From positions 16,163-47,072 of the forward strand of contig MU657389.1 of the NCBI GenBank assembly GCA_026770575.1: 30,910 nt of DNA. The letters run 5' to 3'. Below, one piece after another: positions 1 to 9,803 of this stretch (position 1 is its first letter; every line of letters begins with the position of its first letter). The DNA is from Pelagophyceae sp. CCMP2097 (Eukaryota > Sar > Pelagophyceae). Under the pieces are notes generated by a model. It was not told where the DNA came from and ran no database searches. It saw only the letters and a list, made by a program, of their open reading frames with translations. A program made the position numbers and the translations under genes.

Positions 1-143
1 TTGAGACGTTGCTTCTTCGCGCGCTGGTCTCCGAGGCGCCAACTAATACGACTGGAGGGGGCGGCAAGAGCGCACGCGCTAAAAAAAGTTATCTTTGGCG
101 ATTTCTGTTGAGCAAATTCGACAGTGTCAAAAAACGCGGCGCC

Positions 144-924
144 ATGGAGGCCGAGCAGACGGCGATCTGCGAGTTCATGGCGGAGGAGGAGCTGGTGACC
201 ATCGTGCCCAAGTTCCGGCACGACCGGCTCCACTTCATCTCGGGCAACTTTGGGCCTTTTGAGCCGCAGACCCAGGTCCAAGTCCCGCTCTGGTGCGGAC
301 GCCTGCGAGAGCGGCCCGTCGCCCCCCGCGGCACCTTCCCACGCAGGCTCGCGCTGCTCCTGCGCAAGAGGCAGCACTGCACCATCGTGCGTCGATGCGC
401 GTCGAGGCGGCTGGGCGCCCAACCGGAGGCCCTTGTTAGAGGCCCCTGCTTAGGTCATCCCGGCGTGGCTGTCGCTGGCGCGGCTGCAGGCGACTTTAGA
501 GGAGGAGACGGCGTCGCAGGACTCCTTCTCCGGCGCTCTACCTTTCCACTACGCGGAGTTGGCGGCGCTGCTCTTCGACGGCGCCGTGGCCGACGTGGCC
601 GACGCCGAGGAGGCGCGGTCGACGCTCGAGGACGTGCAGAGCGCGCGGTTCGCCAAGATCCGCGCGGGCATGCGGTCCGTGGCCACGCAGGCGCGCAACG
701 ACGAGACGACGAACTCGATCAAGATGAACAGCATCGGCGCCATCGAAATCGCCCAGATCCAGCCCCTCCTCCTCGACGCCCTCGACAAGTTCTACGCCCT
801 CCGCGCCCACGCCGAGCCCCGACACGGCCTCTCCCAGGCCGACGACGCCGCGCCCGCGGGCGCAGCCGACGACGACGTCGCCCCGCCGCCGGAGAAGAAG
901 CGCACGCTCCGCCGCTTCCGATGA
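144..924 (+). CDS. PSF2: GINS complex subunit Psf2
   Basis: Psf2 is one of four subunits of GINS, the part of the CMG replicative helicase (Cdc45-MCM-GINS) needed for replication initiation and fork movement in the nucleus. The start at 144 sits in a GGCGCC-ATGG context. The N-terminus (MAEEELVTIVPKF, then GPFEPQ and QVPLW) matches the Psf2 family. Two introns are inferred from the frame and family alignment: 293-346 (54 nt, GTGCGG..CGCAG) and 387-453 (67 nt, GTGCGT..CTTAG). They give exons 144-292, 347-386 and 454-924. Joining restores the family core (LALLLRKRQHCTIVIPAWL) and the C-terminal helices (LPFHYAELAALLF, then RFAKIRAGM). The product is 219 aa, slightly longer than usual (about 185-200) because of an acidic, basic-ended tail. 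It converges with the GNAT-like gene, 48 bp apart. Identity is firm; the splice sites are inference. Confidence 0.93.
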
Positions 925-972
925 CCCTTAACCGCACTCCGGCTCCATGCTCCGAGCGCGTGGGAACCTCTT

Positions 973-2529
973 TTATCGAGCGGGCCGCGCGTCGGTGATG
1001 CGGAGCTTTGTGGAAAGCTGCGCGCAGAGCGCGGCCGCGGCGGCGGCGTCCTTGGCCTTGGCCTCGAGGTGCCGCACCTGCGCGCGTTCGCTGACAAAGT
1101 CGGCGGGGACTTCAAAATCGTTGGTGCCCAGGTCCATGCTGACGTGCGTCGTGTTGTTGTACTCCATGGCGGACCCGCTGCGGCGCAGGTGCTCAAAGGC
1201 GTGGTCCGCGACGGCGCCCGCCACCAGCCGCTGCTTGGCCCAAAACGCCTCGGCCTGGGGCATGTGCTCCGCCGCCGCGATGACGTGGCAGTCCGCGAGG
1301 CCGCGCGCCTTCGCCTCGCGCACAGCGCACCGCTTCACGGCGTTGACGAGGCGCGTCGCGGAGCCGCGGCCGCAGACTGCGGGCCGCTGCGCGACGCAGA
1401 TGATTAGCACCTCGCAGACGAGGCATTCGCCCGCGCGGAAGAGGCGGAACGTGCAGCCGCCGACGACGTCGCGCTGCGCCGCGGCGCGCCGCGCGTCGAC
1501 GTCTTCCGCGTCGTGTCCCCAGCCGGCGTCGTCGACGACTGCGACGAGCGTCGTCGACGCCCGGGCGAACGTGGCGTTGTAGAGGCAGTTGCGGCCGCGC
1601 ATCGCCGGGAGCACGTCGTCGGCGATGGCCTTGTACGCCCAGAGGCGCTCGCAGTCCTCGTCCTGGAAGCGGCTCGCGCACGGCACGATGGCAACGCCGG
1701 CCGCCGCGCCGCCGCCGACCCCCGCGGCGACGTCGTCTTGCGCGGGCAGCACGGCCTCGACGGCGCCGGAGAAGGCGCAGCGCCCCGCGCCGAAGTCGCC
1801 GCCGACGGCGCGCGCGGTGCCGCCGGCGGGCGGCCACTCGATCACGTCAAACGTCGCATCGACGTCGTAGACGACCTTGACGCGGCCTTTGCGCTGCCGC
1901 GAGAGCACCTTGACGACGCTCGCGCGGTACCACCGCGCCGGCCGCGCCGCGTCGTTCTGCGGGTGCGCGTGCACCGCCAGCACCGCGCCAACGTCGGGCA
2001 CGTCGCGCTGGTCGAACCAGCACCGCGGCGGCGACGCCGCGCCGTCCTCGTCGGCCGCCAGCGCGCGAGTCGCAGGCGCGCGAGCCGCCGAGAACGGCGC
2101 GGCGGCGGCACCAGCCTCGCCGCACGCACGGATGTCGCCAGCCGGCGCATCCGAGGAGCCCTCGTTGGACAAAGCGACGGCGCGGTCCGCGACGACCGTC
2201 TTCTTCGCGCCGCCCTTCGCGCGGTTCCCGCTCGTCGTCGGATCCTTCTTCGCGCGGCTGCCGGCCGCATCCTTCTTCGCACGGTTGCCGCCGGCGGCCG
2301 CATCCTTGGCGCTTGGGCCGCCGCCGGCCGGGTCGTGGTTCTCCTTATCGTTGTCCGCGTTCGTCTTCTTCCCCTTCTTCATTTTGGCCTTGGGCACCTT
2401 TGCCGACGGCGCGTTGGTCGCCTCGGCCAGCGCGTCTGTCACGGGCTCTGGGGCGCCGAGCTGCTCGCTGGCGCTGAGTTGCATGACGTAACGAATCTGC
2501 TGCCGCTCCGTCATCGCGGCAAACTCCAT
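973..2529 (-). CDS. GNAT-like acetyltransferase with possible Tudor/Agenet segment
   Basis: Single-exon reading frame of 518 aa from the ATG at 2529. The N-terminal 150 residues are low-complexity, rich in Lys/Ala/Gly and repeatedly carrying NRAKK-type basic patches that could bind nucleic acid or act as nuclear signals. Around residues 170-235 is a segment (VGAVLAVHA, then WYRASVVKVL, then VKVVYDVD) that looks like a Tudor/Agenet or chromo-barrel reader. The C-terminal part, roughly 330-440, resembles a GNAT N-acetyltransferase fold: a beta-strand region (CLVCEVLIICVAQ) followed by a GRGSATRLVNAVKRCA turn-helix like the acetyl-CoA pyrophosphate loop (R/Q-x-x-G-x-G/A). The last 60 residues are a helical Ala-rich tail. 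Substrate is unknown; a chromatin role is inference from the reader-plus-GNAT layout. The frame stays open upstream, so ATGs near 2645 or 2657 are alternative starts. Confidence 0.6.
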   Translation of the reverse strand: MEFAAMTERQQIRYVMQLSASEQLGAPEPVTDALAEATNAPSAKVPKAKMKKGKKTNADNDKENHDPAGGGPSAKDAAAGGNRAKKDAAGSRAKKDPTTSGNRAKGGAKKTVVADRAVALSNEGSSDAPAGDIRACGEAGAAAAPFSAARAPATRALAADEDGAASPPRCWFDQRDVPDVGAVLAVHAHPQNDAARPARWYRASVVKVLSRQRKGRVKVVYDVDATFDVIEWPPAGGTARAVGGDFGAGRCAFSGAVEAVLPAQDDVAAGVGGGAAAGVAIVPCASRFQDEDCERLWAYKAIADDVLPAMRGRNCLYNATFARASTTLVAVVDDAGWGHDAEDVDARRAAAQRDVVGGCTFRLFRAGECLVCEVLIICVAQRPAVCGRGSATRLVNAVKRCAVREAKARGLADCHVIAAAEHMPQAEAFWAKQRLVAGAVADHAFEHLRRSGSAMEYNNTTHVSMDLGTNDFEVPADFVSERAQVRHLEAKAKDAAAAAALCAQLSTKLRITDARPAR

Positions 2530-2882
2530 CGCGGCGCTGCGACGCCGTGCGCGGTGCCCACGCGCGCACGGCCGCGGAGAAATGGCAACGTTAACGGCTT
2601 TTCGAGATTGACCTTGCTGGATTTGAATGCGCACGTCTCGGGTCATCTTCCGCATTGGAACGCAAGACCTCGACGCGTCGACGTCGCCCTCCTCGGCGGC
2701 CCGCGTCGTCGTCGTCGTCGTCGCCGTCGTCCGCGTCGTCGGCGTCGTCCCGCTTGGCCACCAGCAGCGCGAGCAGCGTCTGACCGAGCCACGGACCCTC
2801 TCTTCGGACCCGAGGACGCGTCGATCGCTGCGGCCCGTCGGTGGCCTCGTCGGGCTCCCTCGCCGTCGCCCGAATTGAATAA
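2530..2882. promoter_or_regulatory. Shared upstream region of GNAT-like gene and NEIL3
   Basis: 353 bp between two divergent start codons, so it should hold both promoters. No clear TATA box. The left part is GC-rich, includes a GTC-type trinucleotide tract, and has a frame on the minus strand that could extend the GNAT-like protein. A short AT-rich stretch (ttgaataa) lies directly before the NEIL3 ATG. Confidence 0.4.
2704..2750. repeat. GTC/GAC trinucleotide microsatellite
   Basis: Imperfect run of gtc/gcc triplets in the divergent promoter. On the minus strand it reads as an Asp-rich stretch without a stop, so it might be transcribed or even translated if the GNAT-like gene starts further upstream. 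Confidence 0.6.
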
Positions 2883-4100
2883 ATGGTCGAGGGCCCGGGA
2901 GCGACGAAGAATGCCGACAAAGCTCGGACGCTGGTGGGCTTAAAATGCGACGCCGTTGGCGGCGACGCTGCGCACCTCGTCGCGCCGAACGCGTACGGCG
3001 CCACACTCATAGAAGTCCTGAGCCTCGGTAAGCAGGTCTTTCTCTTCTTCCGCAAGAGCCGGCCTCCGCCGCCTCCAGCGCAGGCGGACGTCATCGACCT
3101 CTGCTCCGACGAAGAGCAAGACGTTTCCGACGACGGCTGCGTGCGGCTGCATTTCGGCATGTCCGGCTCCCTGCGCGTCGACGGCATATCTGCGGCGCCA
3201 TCGAGGCAGAGGCGGGTGCTGGGTCTAAGATTCGACGCCTCCAGGACGCTCGACGTCTTCTGCGACAAAGACACGGGCTGCTGCAGAGTGGTCAGCGCTG
3301 CAGCAGCGCGGAAAAGCTTCGCGGAGATGCGCACTCTGGACGTGTGCTACGACGGTTTCGACGCTGCGAGAGCCGCCACCAAAGTCCAAGCGGCGCTCTT
3401 GTCGAAGCTCAAGACCATCGCCGCCGTGCTCCTCGACCAAGACGTGCTGCCCGGCTCGGGCAACATCATCAAGAACGAGGCGCTGCACAGCTCGCGCGTG
3501 CGGCCCGACGCCACCGCGCTCACGGCCGCTGAGGCCGCGCGCCTCGTAAACGAGGTCCGTTCCTACTCCGAGGCGTGGTTCAAGCGGAGCCGCCCTGCCT
3601 GCTTCGTCTACAACCTCCAGGCGTGCGGCAGCTGCGGCGGTCCCGTGGCCGTGCTCAAGGACGGAACGACGGCGAACCGCGTCACGTTCTCCTGCGCCCA
3701 ATGCTGCAAAGCCGGCTGGTCCGAGACTCTGCCTGCCAAGCCCAAGCCGAAGAAGCGACCGCGCGAGGCGCCGCGCGCCGTTTTGCTGAAGAACCACACG
3801 TGCAAGGCGCCGAGCGAGAAGGTCGTGCGCGTGCAAAAGGACAAACCAAACGAATCGAACAAGGGCCGTCTCTTTTGGGGCTGCCGGCGCAGGGGCTGTG
3901 GCGCCTTCGCGTGGGCCGACGACCATTTCCCGCAGTGCAAGTGCCCCTCAAAGGCGGGCCTGAAGCTCTGCAAGCAGGGCGACAATGCCGGCAGATGGTT
4001 CCTCGGCTGCCGCAAGCCTCAAGGCCAAGGCTGCAACTCGTTTGCGTGGGCCGCGCCCGATCTCCTCGAGCCGCTCGGCGACCTCAAGCCGCTGCTCTGA
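2883..4100 (+). CDS. NEIL3: NEIL3-type DNA glycosylase with two GRF zinc fingers
   Basis: Intronless 405-aa base-excision-repair glycosylase of the Fpg/Nei family, nuclear. The protein starts MVEGPG: as in animal NEIL3, valine replaces the usual catalytic N-terminal proline. Lys50 in SLGKQVFLFF aligns with the beta-lobe lysine of the family. HFGMSGSLRVDG (about 93-104) and DQDVLPGSGNIIKNEAL (H2TH region, about 184-200) are hallmark motifs. A four-cysteine Fpg-type finger follows (CGSC..CAQC, about 248-272), then two tandem GRF zinc fingers (about 303-345 and 350-392) with CKAPSEK/CKCPSKAG, GRLFWGCR/GRWFLGCR and CGAFAWAD/CNSFAWA. NEIL3 prefers oxidised bases in single-stranded DNA and unhooks interstrand crosslinks; the GRF fingers bind single-stranded DNA. 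The protein is shorter than vertebrate NEIL3 (about 600 aa) because the linker with the Ran-type finger is missing. Start chosen because MVEGPG must be N-terminal. Confidence 0.93.
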   Translation: MVEGPGATKNADKARTLVGLKCDAVGGDAAHLVAPNAYGATLIEVLSLGKQVFLFFRKSRPPPPPAQADVIDLCSDEEQDVSDDGCVRLHFGMSGSLRVDGISAAPSRQRRVLGLRFDASRTLDVFCDKDTGCCRVVSAAAARKSFAEMRTLDVCYDGFDAARAATKVQAALLSKLKTIAAVLLDQDVLPGSGNIIKNEALHSSRVRPDATALTAAEAARLVNEVRSYSEAWFKRSRPACFVYNLQACGSCGGPVAVLKDGTTANRVTFSCAQCCKAGWSETLPAKPKPKKRPREAPRAVLLKNHTCKAPSEKVVRVQKDKPNESNKGRLFWGCRRRGCGAFAWADDHFPQCKCPSKAGLKLCKQGDNAGRWFLGCRKPQGQGCNSFAWAAPDLLEPLGDLKPLL

Positions 4101-4353
4101 GCACCCGCGGCGGCAAGGTGCAAGGAACCCACCTTGGTCCGAAGTATTATCGCATAATAGAAGAAGAAGGTCCCTTGTCGGGCAAGTCCTTGTTTGCTTA
4201 AGATCCACCCTGGGTGGGGCTGCCCCATTAGAGTATGCCCGTCTAGTCGGTGCCAAAGTCAGGCACACCAGAAAAAAGGCCCGGTACCATGCCTTCAAGG
4301 GCCCCGCGGTCGCCCGGCCCTTGGCGTCCGAGGCGCGTCCGTTGCACCCCCTT
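4101..4353. other. Convergent 3' region between NEIL3 and PX-DUF547 gene
   Basis: Tail-to-tail spacer, more AT-rich than its flanks, holding both 3' UTRs. It has a short hairpin (ccaccctgggtgg, near 4204) and the AT-rich patch gtattatcgcataatag near 4142. No coding potential seen. Confidence 0.5.
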
Positions 4354-7300
4354 TTACGCGTCGCCCTGCGCCGCGTCCGGGAGCAGGCGCAGCGCGGGAC
4401 GGAAGTCGGGCGGCCCGAAGCGGACGCGCGTCGACTTGCGCGGCCGGCGCAGCGCGTTTTGCGTGGCGCGGCCGCCCGCGGCGGCGAGGAAGTCGAGGAG
4501 GTTACGCGTCGCCGCGGAGCGCATCTGCGCAGAGTCCGCGCCGGAGAAGGCCGTCGACGGCGCCTCGTCGTCCGACGACGTCGTCGTCAGCTGCGCCAGC
4601 GCGCCACACGCGTCCGACTCCGACTCCGACAATGGCGCTGCGCTCTCCTAGAGACCGCGGAGCTCCTCGTCGCGCGAAAAAAAAGCCGGGTGCGAGGGAC
4701 GCACCTCGCGCCGGCGCTGCGTCAAAGCGGCCGCGCCCCACTCGCTGCCGCCGCGATGCGCGCCCGTCAGGTCAGCGTCCAGGTCGCCCCCGGGACTACG
4801 AGCGTCATTTCAAACGACGAACGAGAACGAACAAACACGTTTCCCGGCACGGTCTTGAGGCATGAGTGTCCTCACCGGGCCAACGAAAGCCGCTCCCTCC
4901 GCTCGCGGCGCTTCTTGCCCCGCGCGACCTATTTGTGCAGAGGTTCCGTGTCCGCTCGCGGAGGCATGTCGAGTCCAAGCGGACCTTTGTCGCGCGCCAG
5001 GCGCGGCGCGCGACGACGTGCGCGTGGCGCTCAAAGTCGTGAGGGAGTACGACCGTCAAAGACTGCCTCGGCGCGCCGGGCACGCGTTCGCAGGACGTGC
5101 GACTCTCGCCGTCCGAGTCGGCGCCTTCGCCGCGGTAGCGGCCAAATGGCACGTCGAAGCAGTCTGCGAACGAGTCGTCGCCGCGCGACGACGCGCCGTC
5201 ACCGTCGTCCTCGCAGAGGGAACCGCGCGCCGGCGACGGGGTGCTACCGTGGTGCGAAAGTGCCGGAGCGTGCGAAGCCGCGTGCGCCGGCCCATGCGCC
5301 GCCGGGCGGTGCGCGGCTGCCGGCGCGAGATCCGGCTCGCCGGCGACAAAGTCGAGGGAAGCGTCGACGACGTCGCGCGCGGCACGGCGCAGGCCCTGCA
5401 CGGCTGCGTCTCGCGGCCGCGGCGGCAGCGCGGCGAGCGGCGCGCCCGAGGCGCGGCCCGAGCAGAGGCAGAGCGCGGCGGTGGCCTCGAGGCCGCGCGC
5501 GCCCCCCCAGGCTGCCGCGTCGCCGGCGGGGAGCAGCCGCGCGCGAGCCAGCGCGGCGTGGTCCGCCGGGTCGAGCCGGTGCCGCAGCAGCGCCGCCTCG
5601 AGTGCGCCGAGCGTGAGGCTGTGGACGGACGGCGCGCCGACCGCGAGGCCGTGGTCGCCGTCCGCGGTCAGCGACCGCGCCACGCCAGACGCCGCCACCG
5701 CGCCCGGCGCTGCGCCCGAGGCCGGCGCGGCGCAGAGCACGTAGCGGCCGGCATCCCGGCAGCGCTTGGTGGACTGCGGCCGGCCCGACCCGGCGCCGTC
5801 GGCGAGGATGGTGTGCACCGCGAGGCAGCCGTGCAGGTTGACGAGCGTCGCGGCGCGCGCCGCGCGCGTGGCCACGTCCGAGGCGCGCTCGCGCAGCGGC
5901 CGTGCGCGGCGGAGCTGGGCGACGAGCGCGGAGAAGTCGCGCCACGCGGACGTGTGCAGCACCACGTGGCGCTGCCGCGCGAGCGCGACCCACGTGCCGC
6001 CGCTCGTCCCGTCGCTGAAGACCACGGTCGTCTCCGCCGCGGGCGGCGGCCGCCCCCACGCGGCGTCGTCGCCGCCGCGCGCCGCTGCGGACTGCCCAAA
6101 CTGCCGCGGCGGTGCGAGCGGCGGCGCGCCGCCGGCGGGCGCGCCGGCGTCGTCGGTCACGGTGTGAAGCGCGGTCAAACGCGCGGCCGCGCCGCGCATG
6201 TGCGGCTCGAGCGGCTGCACAAAACCGAGGAGCGGGGGCATACTCGTCGTCTTCTTCCGCAGCGACGCGCGCCGCACAGCGCCGCGGATCGCCGTCTGGC
6301 TCTCTGAGCACGCCGCAAACCTGCGCGTGATGGCTCCGAGGGGCGCCCCTATCACACATACTGCCGCCGAGACGCATCCGAGCCCCCTCGTCGACGACGG
6401 GCTCTTTCCTGGGGGTGCTCTTGGGAGGCAAATCACGCCGAGCGACCGTCTAGGGACCAGCGAGGTCCGTAGAGGACCCCAAGTCTCTCGGGGCCGCGTC
6501 GGCCCCGGTTGGACCATGTGCGTCGAGGGGCCTCTCCGTATACGTTTCTTCCGCGCGCCGCGGCGCGCATCGCCCGGCCGTCGCCGCAGCAGAGCGCGCG
6601 GGCCTCTGGCTCGGCGTCGATGCGCTCAAAGTATTCGGCCTCGTTGGCCCCAGAGACGCGCGCCTCGCGCGGCACGCCTGCAACCGTCCGACCGAGCCAG
6701 TCTGGGCGCGTCCGACTTCGAGCGCAAATCACCGGACAAAGGACGTGCACTCAAGTCTCGAGAAGGCGACCGAAATTCCGGCTGTGCCAGACGCGAGCCG
6801 TCTCCCCGAGGAGCCGTCCCCGAGGAGCCGTCCTCTTTGGACGCACCGAGAGCGCCGAGGATGGCAGCAAGGAGTCGTGCGGCCTCGTAGGCGATGTCGC
6901 CGACGTCGCGGTCCGCTTCCCCGTCGGCGTCGTCGAGGGCGTTGTTGAGCGTATTGGACTGCGAGTCGCGGAGCAGCACCTCGAGGCACCGCCGCCGGCG
7001 TTCCTCGTCGGCGGCGAGCGTGCATGCCTCCCAGCGCAGGGCGCAGCGGCGGTCCACGACGACGAGGTCCACCGCGGTGCCGCCGCCGGTGGGGCCGTCT
7101 GGGGGCCCGACGGCGCAGACGTCCGTCTCCAAAAAGAGCTCGACGGCGCGCGAGGCGCGGCTCGGCTGCGGCGGGCGCAGGAGCGCGCCGAGGACGTCTG
7201 CGGCCTCGGCCACGGCCTCGCAGTCGAAAGTCCACTGGAGCTGCTGGCCCGCGCCGGCGGGCGGCTGGTGCCACGACGACTGCGCGGCGCCCGGGTGGTC

Positions 7301-9432
7301 CGCCGGCATCCGCGGCCGGTTCAGCCTCGGCGGCCACTCGCGGCGCGGGGCGGCCGCGTGCGCCGCGCCCGGCGGCACCGGCGGGAGGCCGGCGGCCGCC
7401 TCGCGCTGCGCCAGTTGCCGGACGTGCGTCACGAGCGCGCGCAATTGCGCAAACGTCTTCACGCAGCGCCACGGCCGCGCCGCGCCGCCGCCGTCGGCCG
7501 CGAGCGGGCAGACGTCGATGCGGTAGAGGATGCGGCCAGACGCCAGGTTCCCAAACGTCTCGCGCATCGAGTCGCCGAGGTTCTGCGCTGTCGCAACGGC
7601 GACGGCGGCGACGGTGGCCTCGAAGCGGCCCGGGACCAGCAGCGGCGCCGCGACGCCCGAGCCCGTCTGAGCGGCCGCCGGCGACTCGGACCGCGGCGGC
7701 TCGAGGCCGGACGACTCGAGGCCGGGCGACGGCCGCGCCGCCGAGGCCGGCCGGCCGCGCGGCGTCGCCGCAAGGCCGCCCTTGAACGCAGGCCGCGAGT
7801 GGTCGTCGTCACGGTCGTCGTCGTGGTCGTCGCCTTTGGTCTCGTCGTCGTCGAGGAGCGCCGCCGCGAGTCGGAACTGCAGCGAATCGTCGACGGCGCC
7901 CGTGGCGCGGCTGCGCACGAGGCGCGACAGGTGGGCCTCGACGAGCCGCGCGTGCGCCGCCAGCGCCTCTGGCGCCTCGGCCCGCGGCCGCCCGGGCAAC
8001 GCGTCGACGCCCGAAGTCTGCGGCGGCGGCTGCTGGCGCAGGAGCGCCGCGCAGCGCTCGAGCTGCGCGCGCCGCCGCCGGACGAGCACGCCGCGGCCGT
8101 CGGCGCGCGATACGAGCAGGTCGTAGACGAGCGCGCCTGCCGGTTCCCGATGACACCATACAGACGCCCAATCTCGAGCGAGGGGTCCCTCATCAGAAGC
8201 GGGTGCATCGAAGGACGCGCGATCCATGCTGCGAGCCCCCCTAAAAATGTGGAGGACGCGCCGTTTTCTGCGCGGCACGCGACGACGGCCGTCTTCGGCT
8301 GCGCGGGGCCGACGAGGTTCTTTGACGGGAACGTGGCGCCGGCGTAGGCGCGGCCCGCCGGTGGCGCGCCCGGCGGTGCGTCGGCCGCGTCGTCGCCCGG
8401 CAGGCCGTCGGCGGGCGTCGCGTCGGACCGGCCGCGCGCGCACCGCTCTATGAGCCCCGACGGCCCGAGGCGCCGGCCGCCGCTCTCCAGGAGCAGCAGC
8501 GGGTTCGCGCCGTCGATGCTGTACGCGCGGTCGCGCGGCTGCACGCCGGGCTCGCCGATGAGCGACTCGCGGAGCGCGTCGTCGCGCCCCGCGTCGCGGT
8601 CGGCGTCGTCGCGGCCAAAGTACAGCCACGCCGCGGCCGCGACGCTGGCGACGCAGGCGGCGAAGCGCGCCGCGCCGCAGCCGAGCTGCAGCGCTTTGAA
8701 CGACTCGACCGGCGGCGCGAGCAGCAGCGCGCCCGCCACGACCTGGCGCGGAGCGTCGACGAGGCGATTTTCTCGGGTCACGGACCGGCTCACCAGCTCC
8801 AGCGTCGCAAAGGCGACGGCGCAGGCCCAGTTGCGCTCGAAGTTCGTGGCGTGCGCGACGCCGAGCCACGCGGCGGCGCGGAGGCTCGCGCCGAGCGCGG
8901 CGGCCGTCGATGCCGCGCGGTCGCACGCGGCGCCGCCCGCCGCCGCGCGCCACAGCTCAGCGCCCGCGGCGGCGACCTCGGCGGCCGCGGCGGCGTACGC
9001 GACGCTAGGAAGGCGCCGTGACGAGTCGCACACGAAGAGGGGCCCCGTCACGAGTCGCCCACGAAGAGGGGCCCCGACGAGGCGCGACGCACCGCTGGAA
9101 GGCACGCAGGCGGAATCGGTCCGACGTGAATACGAGGCCTTGCTTCTCATCGCGGCGCAGCCGGAGCAGGCCTAGAGTCCAGCATGTCCGCCGTCGTGAT
9201 GGGGCACCTTCCTGCGGGGGCCGCCTCCTTGGTACACCTTCCTGCGGGCGCCGTCCTCTCGCGAGCAGGCGGCCCTCGCGAGAGGCCACGAGGCGATCTT
9301 GCGTTCTAAACAAGGGGATTTCGCGCCTGCGGCCAGGAGCATGGACATGGCTGCCGGGAATTGGATGCATGCACCCGTGAGCACGCTCCCGAGCGTCCCG
9401 CCGCACCGCACGCAGTCCTCAAGCGGCGTCAT
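4354..9432 (-). CDS. Membrane protein with two PX-like regions and DUF547
   Basis: Nine exons join in a single frame (4221 nt, 1406 aa): 9432-9290, 9004-8217, 8136-6847, 6677-6544, 6449-6358, 6320-4985, 4928-4876, 4795-4705, 4647-4354. All introns are GT-AG. Residues about 1-190 hold several hydrophobic, Ala-rich helices. Near 310-400 is a PX-like segment (RGVLVRRRRAQLERCAALLR, then PEALAAHARLVEAHLSRL). Near 500-645 is a second one (RILYRIDVC, WRCVKTFAQLRALVTHVRQL, GLPPVPP). Residues about 850-1090 resemble DUF547 (ATLVNLHGCLAVHTILADG, then HSLTLGALEAALLRHRL, then the ALCLCSGRASG block). PX domains bind phosphoinositides, which suggests a peripheral or anchored protein of endosomal or vacuolar membranes; DUF547 has no settled activity. 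If exons 6449-6358 and 6320 are wrong, this is two genes, the second starting at the ATG at 6241. Domain calls are by eye; N-terminal exons are the least certain. Confidence 0.62.
6464..6479. repeat. 16-bp intronic palindromic motif, copy 1
   Basis: Same 16-mer as at 10012-10027, here in intron 6450-6543 of the PX-DUF547 gene and again just upstream (14 nt) of the inferred 3' splice site on the minus strand. Confidence 0.7.
9018..9075. repeat. Tandem 29-bp duplication in an intron
   Basis: Two directly adjacent 29-bp units, 9018-9046 and 9047-9075, differ at two positions. Each carries cacgaagaggggcccc (with one a/c change). They lie in the inferred first intron (9005-9289) of the minus-strand PX-DUF547 gene. 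Confidence 0.85.
9205..9248. repeat. Direct repeat caccttcctgcggg, two copies
   Basis: Identical 14-bp copies at 9205-9218 and 9235-9248, a 30-bp period. They are in the same inferred intron as the 29-bp duplication. On the gene's strand each reads ..GCAGGAAG|GTG, so each copy carries both a possible 3' and a possible 5' splice site. Confidence 0.8.
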
Positions 9433-9803
9433 CGAACGCGCCGCCGCCAGCCCGGCTCCGTCGGAGCCAACCGCACGACGCGAGGCCGTCAACCAACCCG
9501 GCCGGGCCTGCCCTATTCGTTCGACGCCTTAAAAGGTTGAAAGTTTCAAAAGCGCGTGACAAGGTTTTTAAACTTGAAAGTGTACGCAGTGCCCCCGGAG
9601 TCTGCCAACACCAAGCGGCTGATCCGTCCCAGGCCTCTTGGACCCCAGCTACAAATCCTATGTAAGGGTAATCATTGACTGACTGCACGCCGCACCGGTA
9701 CCCGGGCCGCCCCGGCCGGCCGCGCCGAGGCTCGTGGCCTCCAGTTACAAAGTTGTATGCGCGGTTATGTACACGTGCTTAAGGGCAAAACCGGCGGCGG
9801 CGC
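9433..9803. other. Intergenic region upstream of PX-DUF547 gene
   Basis: About 370 bp between two genes on the same (minus) strand, so it holds the 3' UTR of the phosphoribosyltransferase and the promoter of the PX-DUF547 gene. An AT-rich block at about 9530-9590 (ttaaaaggttgaaagtttc, then ttttaaacttgaaag) is the only obvious candidate core promoter. No gene seen. Confidence 0.4.

Noticed and set aside
973..3006. 677-aa version of the GNAT-like protein starting at 3006
   Set aside because: Would overlap the start of NEIL3 and adds a low-complexity Thr/Arg segment; the ATG at 2529, or at most 2657, is more likely.
4862..6307. 481-aa plus-strand Arg/Ala-rich frame
   Set aside because: Antisense shadow of the DUF547 exon; Arg/Ala/Gly-rich without motif.
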